Assembly: GCF_035989885.1 (NCBI RefSeq)
Contig: NZ_CP108518.1
Coordinates: forward strand, 7,741,001 to 7,805,000
Length of the DNA: 64,000 bases
Origin: Streptomyces sp. NBC_01232
GTDB taxonomy: Bacteria; Actinomycetota; Actinomycetes; Streptomycetales; Streptomycetaceae
Direction of reading: 5' to 3'
Part shown: piece by piece, positions 7,639-15,994 of the stretch
Position numbering within the stretch: the first letter of the stretch is position 1
Layout: each line of letters starts with the position of its first letter
Position numbers and translations under genes: made by a program
Notes under the pieces: model-generated
What the model saw: the letters and a program-made list of their open reading frames with translations, nothing else
The model's database searches: none
What the model was told of the DNA's origin: nothing

Positions 7639-8844
7639 GTGGGAAACATCTCTGCGCCGGACCACGGTGACGCGCAGCATGCGGCGGGCGGCGCGGCGCA
7701 CCGCGCGGATGCCACAGCGCACCGGCCGGGACCGCGGCTGAGGGCGGCGGCCGCCGGCGTGCTCGCCCGCCACGAGGACGCCCTGAACGCCGATGGCCAT
7801 CCGCTCATGGAGCTCCCGGAGCTGTGGCAGGAGACCCGCACCCGGGCCGCGCTGCTCCTGGAGGAGTGCGCCCGCGCCCTCGACGCGAGCGTCCGCTCCC
7901 GGACGCGCGGGCATCTGGGCCGCGTACGGCCGGCGGAGGGCTCCTTCCGCGAGCTCGGCATCCGGTGGGCCGCCGCGGAACTCGGGCTCGCCGACTGCCT
8001 GTCCGTCATGGACCGTCTCACGGAGGTCCTCGTGGCCACCGTCGCCACCGTCGACGCGGCGGGCACCCGGGAGCCGCACGCCGAACCCGCGGCGGACATC
8101 GTGCGCCGGGTGTGCGCCCGTCACACCCGGGCCGCGGCCCACGGCTACGAGACCCGGCTGCGGGCGCACCGACCCGCCCCGGGCGACGACTGCTGCGGCC
8201 GCATGGCCCGCGACGTCCACGACCACCTGGGCGGCAGCCTCGCCCTGGCCTTCCGCCACCTGGAACTCCACCGGCTCAAGGCCCGGACGGCAGGCGCGGG
8301 CGATCCGGGAACGGACCGGCACCTCATGGCGATCCACGACGCGCTGCAGGAGGCCACCGCCCTCACGCGCGGCCTGGTGACCGGACTGCGCGACACCCGC
8401 AGCGCCGCGCAGCCCGGCCTCGAGGAAGCGCTGCGCCGCCACGCGGACCGGCTCAACCTGGCCGGACTGCCCGTTCGGCTGACGGTGGAGGGCGACGCGT
8501 CACGGGTACCGCCCGCCCACCGCCGGGAGATCGTCCTCGTCGTCGGGGAGTTCCTGCGCAACTCCTTCGCCCACGCCGATCCGCAGGCCGTCACGATCGG
8601 CGTCCGGATCTCGCACCATCGCGTCGAGGTCCAGGCCACCGACGACGGGCGGGGCTTCCGGTACGACGCCCTCCGCGAGCACCCCGGCGGGCTGACGGCC
8701 ATGCGCGAGCGGGTGGCACAGATGGGCGGGCGCAGCCTCTTGCTCAGCGCTCCGCGAAAGGGCACCCGGCTGCTGCTGTGGGTGCCGCTGACCAGCGGCC
8801 ACGGGCCGCATCCGGGGGAGACATGGAACTCATTCGCATCCTGA
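7639..8844 (+). CDS. NarL-type sensor histidine kinase
   Basis: A protein of about 401 aa. The HisKA_3 phosphoacceptor region ARDVHDHLGGSLALAF has its His at residue 194, and the C-terminal HATPase_c shows the N box (EFLRNSFAHA), DDGRGF and GGLTAMRERV. No clear membrane segment is visible; the N-terminal 180 aa is a helical soluble region, so this is probably a cytoplasmic sensor. The frame is open from 7579, but GTG at 7639 is preferred because GGGGAGG sits 5-7 nt upstream. It overlaps the response regulator gene by 22 nt, so the two are a cotranscribed pair. The signal is unknown. Confidence 0.87.
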   Translation: MGNISAPDHGDAQHAAGGAAHRADATAHRPGPRLRAAAAGVLARHEDALNADGHPLMELPELWQETRTRAALLLEECARALDASVRSRTRGHLGRVRPAEGSFRELGIRWAAAELGLADCLSVMDRLTEVLVATVATVDAAGTREPHAEPAADIVRRVCARHTRAAAHGYETRLRAHRPAPGDDCCGRMARDVHDHLGGSLALAFRHLELHRLKARTAGAGDPGTDRHLMAIHDALQEATALTRGLVTGLRDTRSAAQPGLEEALRRHADRLNLAGLPVRLTVEGDASRVPPAHRREIVLVVGEFLRNSFAHADPQAVTIGVRISHHRVEVQATDDGRGFRYDALREHPGGLTAMRERVAQMGGRSLLLSAPRKGTRLLLWVPLTSGHGPHPGETWNSFAS

Positions 8845-9548
8845 TAGCCGACGACCACACCCTGCTGCGCGACGCGCTGGCGGAACTCCTCGACGCGGAG
8901 GAGGACTTCGAGGTGGTGGGGGTGGCGGGCAACGCCGCCGAGACCGTGCGCCTGGCCGCCGAACTCCGGCCCCGCGTCCTCCTCCTGGACATCGAGATGC
9001 CCGGCAACCAGGACCCGGCCACCACCGTCCGGCACCTGCGCCAGGCCGCGCCGGAGACCCAGGTCATGGTGCTGACCATGCACGACGACCCCGGACTGGT
9101 CCAGGCGCTGCTGCCGCTCGGCATCCGGGGGTTCCTGCACAAGACCGTGAGCCACCAGTCGCTGGCCGGCACGGTACGTGACGTGAGCGCCGGCGGGAGC
9201 CGGGTCACCATCTCGCTCTCCGCCCGGAGCCTGGCCGCTCCCGCACCCACCGACGTCGCGCCGCTCTCGGTCCGCGAGACGCAGGTGGTGGAGCTCGCCG
9301 CCGGCGGACTGAGCAATTACCGCATCGCACGCCGGCTCGACATCGCCGAGGGAACGGTGAAGCGCCACATGCGCAACATCTTCGACAAGCTGGACGCGGG
9401 ATCCCGGGTGGAGGCGGCCAACAAGGCGGTGGAGCGAGGCCTGATCGCTCCTCCTGTGACCGCCCCCCGCGGCATACGGGACACCCGCCGCCTGCAGGAC
9501 GCCGTACTCCGCAGCCCGCGCGGCCTGCCGGAAGCCGCCCTGCGCTAG
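8823..9548 (+). CDS. NarL/LuxR-type response regulator
   Basis: A 241-aa two-component regulator with an N-terminal receiver domain (acidic pocket at DD 10-11, phosphoacceptor Asp56 in LLLDIEMPG, Lys in HKTVS) and a C-terminal LuxR helix-turn-helix (LSVRETQVVELAAGG to RHMRNIFDKL). The partner is the kinase overlapping at 7639-8844. GGGGGA precedes the ATG inside the kinase gene. The stop codon TAG lies within the CTAG at the left end of the MITE-like element at 9545-9712, so the element begins at the very end of this gene. Confidence 0.9.
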   Translation: MELIRILIADDHTLLRDALAELLDAEEDFEVVGVAGNAAETVRLAAELRPRVLLLDIEMPGNQDPATTVRHLRQAAPETQVMVLTMHDDPGLVQALLPLGIRGFLHKTVSHQSLAGTVRDVSAGGSRVTISLSARSLAAPAPTDVAPLSVRETQVVELAAGGLSNYRIARRLDIAEGTVKRHMRNIFDKLDAGSRVEAANKAVERGLIAPPVTAPRGIRDTRRLQDAVLRSPRGLPEAALR

Positions 9549-9712
9549 GTCCTGTCGTCAAAGTCCCGCCTGGCCCGCGGTGTCCGGCACCGCACCTCGC
9601 CGCGTTGTCGGGGCGCCCGAGTACGTCCAGTACTCGGGCGCCCCTCCGCCTTGCGATGCACGGCGCAGGACACCACGGGCCCAACCGGCGCTACTTTGAC
9701 GACAGGACCTAG
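9545..9712. mobile_element. MITE-like inverted-repeat element flanked by CTAG
   Basis: A 168-bp element. Its ends are perfect 20-bp inverted repeats, 9545-9564 (beginning CTAGGTCCTGTCG) and 9693-9712, including a CTAG at each outer edge that would serve as a 4-bp target duplication. The arms stay imperfectly complementary inward, and the centre has a perfect 14-bp stem (9610-9623 with 9631-9644) and 7-nt loop, so the whole unit can fold into one long hairpin. It contains no open frame and is too short for a transposase. CTAG target use is known for IS5-group elements, so it may be mobilised in trans. It may also terminate the convergent genes on either side. Confidence 0.72.
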
Positions 9713-9874
9713 GTCCTGGGCGCCGGCTGCCCGGCCAGGGTCACGGGACGCGCTTCAGCGACCCGGCGGACCGGGTCCGGAACCGGGCCCGGCCGGACCG
9801 GCCCTACGGACCGCATCGCGCGCCCCCGCCGGACCGCGCCGGTGACGCCGCTCGGCACCACCGGCGCGCTCGGC

Positions 9875-10579
9875 TCAGATGCCCATGCCGATGCCGCCGC
9901 CCACCGGCAGGACCGCACCGGTCACATACCCGGCCTCCTCCGAGGCGAGGAAGCGGACCGCCGCGGCGACCTCCTGCGCCGTACCGGGCCGGCCCAGCGG
10001 AGTCATCCCCATGACCTCCTTCATGCGCCGCTCGCTCAGCCCGCTCGTCATGTCCGTGTCGATGATCCCCGGCGCGACCAGGTTCACGGTGATGCCTCGG
10101 GAGCCCAGCTCCCAGGCCACCGAGCGGGCGAAGCCCACGAGCGCGGTCTTCGCCGCGGCGTAGTTGGTCTGCCCCGGGGAGCCCAGGAACCCCAGCGCGG
10201 ACGACACCAGCACGATCCGGCCCCGGCGGGCGGCGAGCATCCCGCTCGCCGCGGCACGCACCGTACGGAACACGCCCTTCAGGTTCGTCTCCAGCACCTC
10301 GTCGAACGTGGCGTCGTCCATGCGCAGCAGCAGCGTGTCCCGGGTGATGCCCGCGTTGGCCACGAGCACCTCCACCGGACCCTGTTCCTCCGCCACTTCG
10401 GCGAACGCGGCCCTGACCGAGGCGTCGTCCGTCACGTCGCAGCGCACCCCCCACAGCCCGTCCGGTGGCGTCCCGGTCCGATGGCCGACCGCCACCCGGT
10501 CGCCGTCGGCGGCCAGGGCCCGCGCCACGGCCAGACCGATCCCCCTGTTGCCACCGGTGACGAAAACGGAACGTGACAT
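9875..10579 (-). CDS. FabG-like 3-oxoacyl-ACP reductase (KR)
   Basis: A 234-aa short-chain dehydrogenase. TGGNRGIG at 8-15 is the NADP(H) nucleotide motif, NAGI is at 75-78, and the catalytic set Ser127, Tyr140 and Lys144 (YAAAK) is intact. FabG-type enzymes reduce beta-ketoacyl-ACP to beta-hydroxyacyl-ACP. AAGGAG lies 9 nt before the ATG. It follows the KAS III-like gene by 58 bp on the same strand, divergent from the ACP-KS-CLF genes. It should supply the reductive step of this dissociated synthase; there is no separate dehydratase or enoyl reductase nearby. Confidence 0.9.
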   Translation of the reverse strand: MSRSVFVTGGNRGIGLAVARALAADGDRVAVGHRTGTPPDGLWGVRCDVTDDASVRAAFAEVAEEQGPVEVLVANAGITRDTLLLRMDDATFDEVLETNLKGVFRTVRAAASGMLAARRGRIVLVSSALGFLGSPGQTNYAAAKTALVGFARSVAWELGSRGITVNLVAPGIIDTDMTSGLSERRMKEVMGMTPLGRPGTAQEVAAAVRFLASEEAGYVTGAVLPVGGGIGMGI

Positions 10580-10637
10580 GTGTTTGTCTCCTTCTGGGAC
10601 ACCGGGCGCCCGCCCGGTCTCGTGAACGGCGCGAAGG

Positions 10638-11693
10638 TCATCGCGCCGGGGACTCCACCAGCAGGCACGACCAGGTGAAGCCGGCCCCCGCGCTGAAGAC
10701 GAGGGCCCGGCACCCGGGCTCGGGCAGGCCCCGGGCCACCAGGTCGGCGAGGCCCGCGACCGCGTCGCCCGCGCCCAGGTGCCCGGTCTCCCGGCCGAGA
10801 TCGAGCAGTTGGGCGCCGCCCACCTGCTCCGCCAGGACCGGGATCCACGACTCGGCCAGCGTCTTCGCGCCGAACCGGGGCAGGACCACATGGGTCAGAC
10901 GCGGGTCGCGCCCGTCCATGCCACCGTCGGCCAGCGCCTGCGAGACGACCGTGCGGATGGCCAGGCGGTTGGAGGAGGTGAACGGCAGCGTGCCGTGGGT
11001 GCGCAGGTAGGCCCGCTTGGTGGCGCGCATGTCGACCCGGTCGCGATGCCCGCGGGCGACCGGCGAGAAGGCATCCGCACCGCGGTGCATCTCCTCCAGC
11101 AACGGATCCGCGACCGTCGCGACCGACCGCAGCAGCAGTACGTCGCCGTCCGCAGCGGGCCGGCGCAGCAGCACGGCCGTCCCCGCGTCGCCGTACGCCA
11201 CCCCGAAGTCGCCCGCCCAGCGGTCGAATCCGGGCTCGGCGAAGCGGTCTCCCGTCGTCACCAGGCCCAGCCGCGGCCGCGCCGAGGGGGACGGGTCCGA
11301 CGAGGCCAGCCACGCCATCACCAGCCCCATGGCGGCGGCGCCGCCGTTGCACACCTGCTGGATGCCGACGGGCAGGGCCCGCAGGGCGTCGAGCCGGCGG
11401 GCCACGTAGTGGGCGGGCGACCACAGGTCGTGCCCTTGGTAGTACATCCACGCGTGCGCCAGCACATCCAGCCGGTCCGGCGCCAGGCCGGCCGCGTCCA
11501 GTACCCCGCGGGCCGCGAGGACCGCGGCGTCGGGCGGGGCGACGGTGCGCGCGTCCGGAACGCTCTCATGGCCCAGGGCCGCCGCGTCGCGCTCGCGCAA
11601 CCGCCCCGCGGCGACCGCGTCCGAGGCGCGGGAGCGCCCCTCGGGCAGCCACAGCCCGGCCGTCACTATGCCCACCGGCTCGGTCGGTCTCAT
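10638..11693 (-). CDS. KAS III-like (CerJ/ChlB3-type) acyltransferase or ketosynthase
   Basis: A 351-aa thiolase-fold protein. The nucleophile is Cys115 in QVCNGG, the active His is probably His268 in THVVLPRFG, and the third triad position reads GHLGAGD (304-310) where housekeeping FabH has Asn in a GNTSAAS-like motif. This pattern resembles the CerJ/ChlB3/CalO4 group, which transfers acyl units to O or N nucleophiles instead of extending chains. It could therefore be a priming ketosynthase or an ester/amide-forming transferase. ATG 11693 is chosen over 11717 because AGGTGG precedes it and the conserved fold begins there. The upstream 279 bp is a divergent promoter region shared with the ACP gene. 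Confidence 0.82.
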   Translation of the reverse strand: MRPTEPVGIVTAGLWLPEGRSRASDAVAAGRLRERDAAALGHESVPDARTVAPPDAAVLAARGVLDAAGLAPDRLDVLAHAWMYYQGHDLWSPAHYVARRLDALRALPVGIQQVCNGGAAAMGLVMAWLASSDPSPSARPRLGLVTTGDRFAEPGFDRWAGDFGVAYGDAGTAVLLRRPAADGDVLLLRSVATVADPLLEEMHRGADAFSPVARGHRDRVDMRATKRAYLRTHGTLPFTSSNRLAIRTVVSQALADGGMDGRDPRLTHVVLPRFGAKTLAESWIPVLAEQVGGAQLLDLGRETGHLGAGDAVAGLADLVARGLPEPGCRALVFSAGAGFTWSCLLVESPAR

Positions 11694-11972
11694 CCCCCGC
11701 ACCACCTGTCCGCACATCGGATCGTCTTCATCGCCGGAATGCTCGGGCGCCCCGATGAAAGTGCGGGCAAAAAGCGGCCGGAAACCTCCTTACCCGGTGC
11801 GGAACACCCCCATGGGCAGAGGGAACGGACCCCGGCGGAGGCACCACCCATGTCACTTTCGGAGTGCTTGCCGCTGCCTCCGGACCTGGGATTGGCTGGT
11901 TCAAGCCGCACCGGGGACACGTAGACGCCCCGGCCACGGCCTCCCAGAACCAGCGAATCGAAGGGCCATCAG

Positions 11973-12245
11973 ATGAGTGACATCGCGATATCCGAGGACC
12001 GGCGCGCACAGGTGCGGGCCATCGTGGCGGACGTCCTCGAAGTGGACGTGGACGCCCTGACCGACGAGAGCAGCTTCGCCGAGGACTTCGACGCGGACTC
12101 GCTGCTCATCATCGAGATCTTCTCGCGCTTCGAGCGCGACCTCGGCATCCGCATTCCGCAGGAGGACCTCACGGAGCTCGACGAACTGCCGAGCGCCTAC
12201 CTCTTGGTCGAGAAGCACAGCACCCCGGCGGCGCTGGGTGTCTGA
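11973..12245 (+). CDS. Acyl carrier protein
   Basis: A 90-aa acidic four-helix carrier protein with the phosphopantetheine attachment motif DADSL (Ser43) preceded by FAEDF. Length and charge match type II FAS/PKS carriers. It would be activated by the transferase at 1-693. The stop overlaps the start of the ketosynthase gene by 8 nt, so the two are translationally coupled, the classic arrangement of dissociated synthases. It carries the growing chain for the KS, CLF-like protein, KR and probably the AfsA-like enzyme. Confidence 0.93.
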   Translation: MSDIAISEDRRAQVRAIVADVLEVDVDALTDESSFAEDFDADSLLIIEIFSRFERDLGIRIPQEDLTELDELPSAYLLVEKHSTPAALGV

Positions 12246-13473
12246 CGAGGCCTCCGCCACCGGGCGCCGGGTCGTCGTCACCGGGCTCGGCGCGGTGAGC
12301 AGCCTCGGGCTCGGCGCCCGTGCGCTCACCGCGGCGATCCGGGCCGGGCGCAGCGGCATCGGCCCGATCGGACAGTTCGACGGTACGGGCTTCGAGCGCG
12401 TCCTCGCCGGTGAAGTCCGCGGCTTCCACGCCGAGATGCACCTGCGGGGAACGGACCCCGCGCAGTGGGGGCGCAGCGGCCGCTTCGCCGCCGCGGCGGC
12501 GCGGATGGCGGTCACGGACGCCGGACTGAATCCGGCCGTCCTGTCCGCGGGCAACACCGCGAGCTGCTTCGGAACGACCAACGGCGAGTCCCAGGTACTG
12601 GAAGAACTGACCCGGCAGTGGGTCGACGACGGCCTCGCCGCGCTCGACCCGGTGCTCGCCGGTCAGGCCGACGCCGGCCGGATCGCCGCCGCCGTCAGCG
12701 CCGAACTCGGCCTGAGCGGCGAGTCCATCACCCTCGGCACCGCCTGCGCCGCCGGCAACTACGCCATCGGATACGGCTACGACCTGGTCCGTACGGGGGA
12801 GGCGGACGCCGCACTGTGCGGCGGAGCCGACGCCTCCAACCGGGCCACCCACGCCGGCTTCCACCGCCTCGGGGCCCTCGCCGCCGACGTCCCGCGCCCC
12901 TTCGACGAACACCGCGACGGCATCGTCACCGCGGAGGGCGGCGCGGCACTGCTCCTGGAACCCCTCGACACGGCGCTGGCCCGCGGGGCCCGCATCTACG
13001 CCGAGGTCCTCGGGTACGGCATGACCTGCGACGCGAGCCACATGACCAACCCGGACGCCGCATCGATCGCCGAGTGCATCCGGCGCGCCCACCGGCACGC
13101 CGGCATCAAGCCGGGCGACGTGGACTACATCTGCGCACACGGCACCGGCACCAGGGCGAACGACTCCACGGAGACCGCCGCCGTGCGCGAGGTGTTCACC
13201 GACGGCCCGCCGCCGATCAGCTCGATCAAGTCCATGCTCGGGCACACGATGGGAGCGGCGGCCGCCTTCGGGGCCCTGGTGTGCTGCGCCGCCCTGTCCG
13301 AAGGCTTCCTCCCGCCGAGCGCAACGCTCCGCCAGGTGGATCCGGCGCTGGGACCGGGACTCGACTGCGTCCAGGGGCGGGGCCGGAACGCCCGGCCGCG
13401 CATCGTGCAGAACCACGGCTTCGCCTTCGGCGGGAACAACGCCGTGACGATCTTCGGGGAGTTCACCGTATGA
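12238..13473 (+). CDS. Beta-ketoacyl-ACP synthase II-type ketosynthase (KS)
   Basis: A 411-aa condensing enzyme with a complete active site: Cys170 in GTACAAG, His301 in HGTGT, Lys331 and His336 in SIKSMLGHTMGA. It performs decarboxylative Claisen condensation of malonyl-ACP onto the acyl chain. GTG start inside the ACP gene; its stop overlaps the next ATG (ATGA) so it is coupled to the CLF-like gene. The KS and CLF-like pairing, with KR and a single ACP, points to a type II polyketide or dedicated fatty-acid system rather than housekeeping FabF. Confidence 0.92.
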   Translation: MSDEASATGRRVVVTGLGAVSSLGLGARALTAAIRAGRSGIGPIGQFDGTGFERVLAGEVRGFHAEMHLRGTDPAQWGRSGRFAAAAARMAVTDAGLNPAVLSAGNTASCFGTTNGESQVLEELTRQWVDDGLAALDPVLAGQADAGRIAAAVSAELGLSGESITLGTACAAGNYAIGYGYDLVRTGEADAALCGGADASNRATHAGFHRLGALAADVPRPFDEHRDGIVTAEGGAALLLEPLDTALARGARIYAEVLGYGMTCDASHMTNPDAASIAECIRRAHRHAGIKPGDVDYICAHGTGTRANDSTETAAVREVFTDGPPPISSIKSMLGHTMGAAAAFGALVCCAALSEGFLPPSATLRQVDPALGPGLDCVQGRGRNARPRIVQNHGFAFGGNNAVTIFGEFTV

Positions 13474-14678
13474 GCATCGTGGACGACCATCAGCGGCGTC
13501 CGGCCCTCCCCTCGCGGACCGTGGTCCCCCTGGCCCTGGACACGGCGGGTGTGGTCAGTGCGGCCGGCGTGGGACTGCAACCCCTCGCCGACGCCCTGCG
13601 CGCGGGCGCGGTGGCCGGCGGAGCGCCGCCCGCCGCCCACGAGGCGGAGGACTACCCGCCCCTGCGCCTGCGCCCGGCGGACTTCGCGGCCGCCGACCTC
13701 CTCGGCCCCAAGGGACTGAACCGGCTCACGCGCGCCGAACAACTGGGCATGGCCGCCTGCACCCTGGCGCTCGGACCGGTCGCCGACCGCTCCGCGACGG
13801 GCGTGGTCCTCGGCAGCGCCGTCGGCAGCAGCGGCGGTGTCGGCCGCTTCACCCGGGACACCTTCGTCCAGGAACGCCCGTACATGGTGAACCCGTCGGC
13901 CTTCCCGGGCACCCTGATGAACGCGGCGGCAGGCCGCACGGCCATCCGCCACGGCCTCACCGACGCGAACGCCACCGTCTCCGGCGGCCCACTGGCCTCA
14001 CTGCACGCACTGCGCTTCGCCCGGAACGCGTTGGTGGCCGGCCATGCCCGCCGGCTGCTGACCGGGGGAGTGGAGGAGCTGTCGCCGCAGAGCGCCTGGG
14101 CCTGGCAGCGGGCCGGATCGCTCGCACCCGGCACCGCACTCGGCGAAGGCGCAGCGGTGTTCGCCCTGCGGACCCTCCAAGGCAGCGGTGCCGGCGAGAG
14201 CCCCCTCGCCCTCGTCATGGCGGTCCGGACCGGGTTCGCCGCAGGCGGCCCCCTCGCCGTCGCCCGCCGCCTGAGCACGTGCGTACGGGACGCCCTCGCC
14301 CGCAGCGGTGTCGGCGCCCAGGACATCGCAGTGGTCGCACCCGGTGCGGCCGGCCGGCGGGGCTGGGCGGCCGTGGAGGAACGCGCCCTGCGCACAGCGC
14401 TCGACGGCTCCGACGGCTCCCAGTGCTCCGACGGCTCGGACGGTTCCGGCGCCCCCGGGGGCTCCAGGGGGCGTGACGGGCGGTACGTGCTGCGCGTGCA
14501 GGAGGTGCTCGGCGAGACCCACGGCGCGAGCGCCGCCCTGCAGATCGCCGCCGTCGTCGCCCGCTGGCACGACCCGCACCTCGACACCCGTGGCGAGCGG
14601 GCCGGCCTCGTCACCTCCGTCGGCCCGGACGGATCGGTCGGCTGCGCCGTCCTGATGCACCCGCACGCGGGGCTCTGA
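13470..14678 (+). CDS. Degenerate ketosynthase, chain-length-factor-like
   Basis: A 402-aa KS-fold protein that has lost the catalytic residues. The nucleophile position is Ser171 in TVSGGPLAS, the HGTGT histidine is absent (region reads VVAPGAAGRRGW), and the GHTMGA histidine segment reads LGETHGASAALQ. Chain-length factors are catalytically dead partners of KS that shape the cavity and set chain length. It is shorter in conserved motif regions and carries a Gly/Ser/Asp-rich insertion (GSDGSQCSDGSDGSG, around 315-329). ATG overlaps the KS stop. The CLF role is strongly suggested by position, but sequence divergence from aromatic CLFs is considerable. Confidence 0.82.
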   Translation: MSIVDDHQRRPALPSRTVVPLALDTAGVVSAAGVGLQPLADALRAGAVAGGAPPAAHEAEDYPPLRLRPADFAAADLLGPKGLNRLTRAEQLGMAACTLALGPVADRSATGVVLGSAVGSSGGVGRFTRDTFVQERPYMVNPSAFPGTLMNAAAGRTAIRHGLTDANATVSGGPLASLHALRFARNALVAGHARRLLTGGVEELSPQSAWAWQRAGSLAPGTALGEGAAVFALRTLQGSGAGESPLALVMAVRTGFAAGGPLAVARRLSTCVRDALARSGVGAQDIAVVAPGAAGRRGWAAVEERALRTALDGSDGSQCSDGSDGSGAPGGSRGRDGRYVLRVQEVLGETHGASAALQIAAVVARWHDPHLDTRGERAGLVTSVGPDGSVGCAVLMHPHAGL

Positions 14679-14759
14679 CGGCACGCGGCCCCGGCCGCCG
14701 TTCCTCCCCTCCCATCCCTGCCCCATCGATCCACCACCAGGTAAGGACATCCCTTCCCC

Positions 14760-15827
14760 ATGCGTTACCGCTACCTCGGCCGAACCGGCCTCCAGGTCTC
14801 CGAGCTGTCCTTCGGGGCGGCCACCCTCGGCACCCCCGGCGCGTTCGGCGGACTGCCCGGTGCGAACTGGTCCCAGTTCGGCGTCAACGCGGGCGACGAC
14901 GCCGTCCGCCTCGTCCACGCCTGCCACGACGCGGGCGTCAACTTCTTCGACACCGCCGACGTCTACCGGGACGGCGAGTGCGAGGAACTGCTCGGCCTGG
15001 CCCTGAAGGACCGCCGGGACAAGGCCGTCATCGCCACCAAGGCCCGCTTCAGCACGGACCCCGACGACGTCAACGCGGCCGGCTCCTCCCGGCACCACCT
15101 GGTGCGCGCCGTCGAGGCCAGCCTCCGCCGCCTCGGCACCGACTACATCGACGTGCTCTACCTCCACGGCACCGACCCGCGCACGTCCCTGGAGGAGACC
15201 CTCGGGGCCCTCGACGACCTGGTGCGCGCCGGAAAGCTGCGCTACATCGGCTGCTCGAACTTCCCCGGCTGGCAGCTGATGAAGGCGCTCGACATCTCCG
15301 ACCACCGCAATCTCACCCGTTTCGCCGCCTACCAGGGCTACTACAACCTGGGCGCGCGGGAGCTCGAGCACGAAATCGTGCCCGCCGCAGCCGACCAGGG
15401 CGTGGGCATCACCGTCTGGAGCCCGCTGGCCGGCGGCTTCTTCACGGGCAAGTACCGGCGCGGGCAGGACATCTCCACCGACTTCCGCCTGGCGCACGAG
15501 GGCCCCGCCTCGATCGCCCCTCTCACCGATCGCGAGCAGGCCTACGACGTCGTGGAAGTGCTCGACGGCATCGCCCGCGAGCGCGGCGTCTCGATCGCCC
15601 AGGTCGCCCTCAACTGGGTGCTGAGCCGGCCCGCCGTCACGTCCGTGGTCTTCGGCGCCAGCCGCCCCGGCCAGCTCCAGGACAACCTCGGCACCGTCGA
15701 GTGGGAGCTCACCACCGAGGAGCGGCAGCGCCTCGATGCGGCGAGCGAGCGGCCCGCGCCCTACCCGTACTGGCACATGCGCGCCATCGCCGGCGACCGG
15801 AACCTGCCCGGAGACATCCAGCCCTGA
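14760..15827 (+). CDS. Aldo/keto reductase
   Basis: A 355-aa AKR-fold oxidoreductase. FFDTADVY gives the catalytic Asp and Tyr, IATKARF the Lys, and LYLHGTD the His, so the D-Y-K-H tetrad is complete; SVVFGASRPGQLQDN is the NADPH-binding loop. The family reduces aldehydes and ketones to alcohols with NADPH. It lies 81 bp after the CLF-like gene, preceded by AGGTAAGGA, and probably reduces a carbonyl on the released or acyl-bound product. A role in the same pathway is inferred from position. Confidence 0.88.
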   Translation: MRYRYLGRTGLQVSELSFGAATLGTPGAFGGLPGANWSQFGVNAGDDAVRLVHACHDAGVNFFDTADVYRDGECEELLGLALKDRRDKAVIATKARFSTDPDDVNAAGSSRHHLVRAVEASLRRLGTDYIDVLYLHGTDPRTSLEETLGALDDLVRAGKLRYIGCSNFPGWQLMKALDISDHRNLTRFAAYQGYYNLGARELEHEIVPAAADQGVGITVWSPLAGGFFTGKYRRGQDISTDFRLAHEGPASIAPLTDREQAYDVVEVLDGIARERGVSIAQVALNWVLSRPAVTSVVFGASRPGQLQDNLGTVEWELTTEERQRLDAASERPAPYPYWHMRAIAGDRNLPGDIQP

Positions 15828-15994
15828 CCACGGCCGCGCCCGGCCGCGCCCGGCTCCACCCCGCCGCGCCCGGCATCACCCGGCCCACCCGGCCCCACCC
15901 GTTCCGCGGAAGCCAGGCCCGAAAGCCCGCCCGAGAGCCGCCCGAAGGCCAGGCCCGGAAGCCCAACCCGGAAGCCCAACCCAGGAGCACAGCC
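15828..15994. repeat. Low-complexity spacer with degenerate short repeats
   Basis: The 167 bp between the reductase and exporter genes consist of repeated CCGGCCGCGCC-like units, then repeated units of the form GAAGCCCAACCC or GAAAGCCCGCC. The frame stays open across it but codon use is unlike the flanking genes. No gene is supported; it ends in the AGGAG ribosome site of the exporter gene. Confidence 0.55.

Noticed and set aside
7824..9548. 574-aa frame covering the response regulator
   Set aside because: Its first 333 residues are out-of-frame kinase gene; the regulator begins at ATG 8823.
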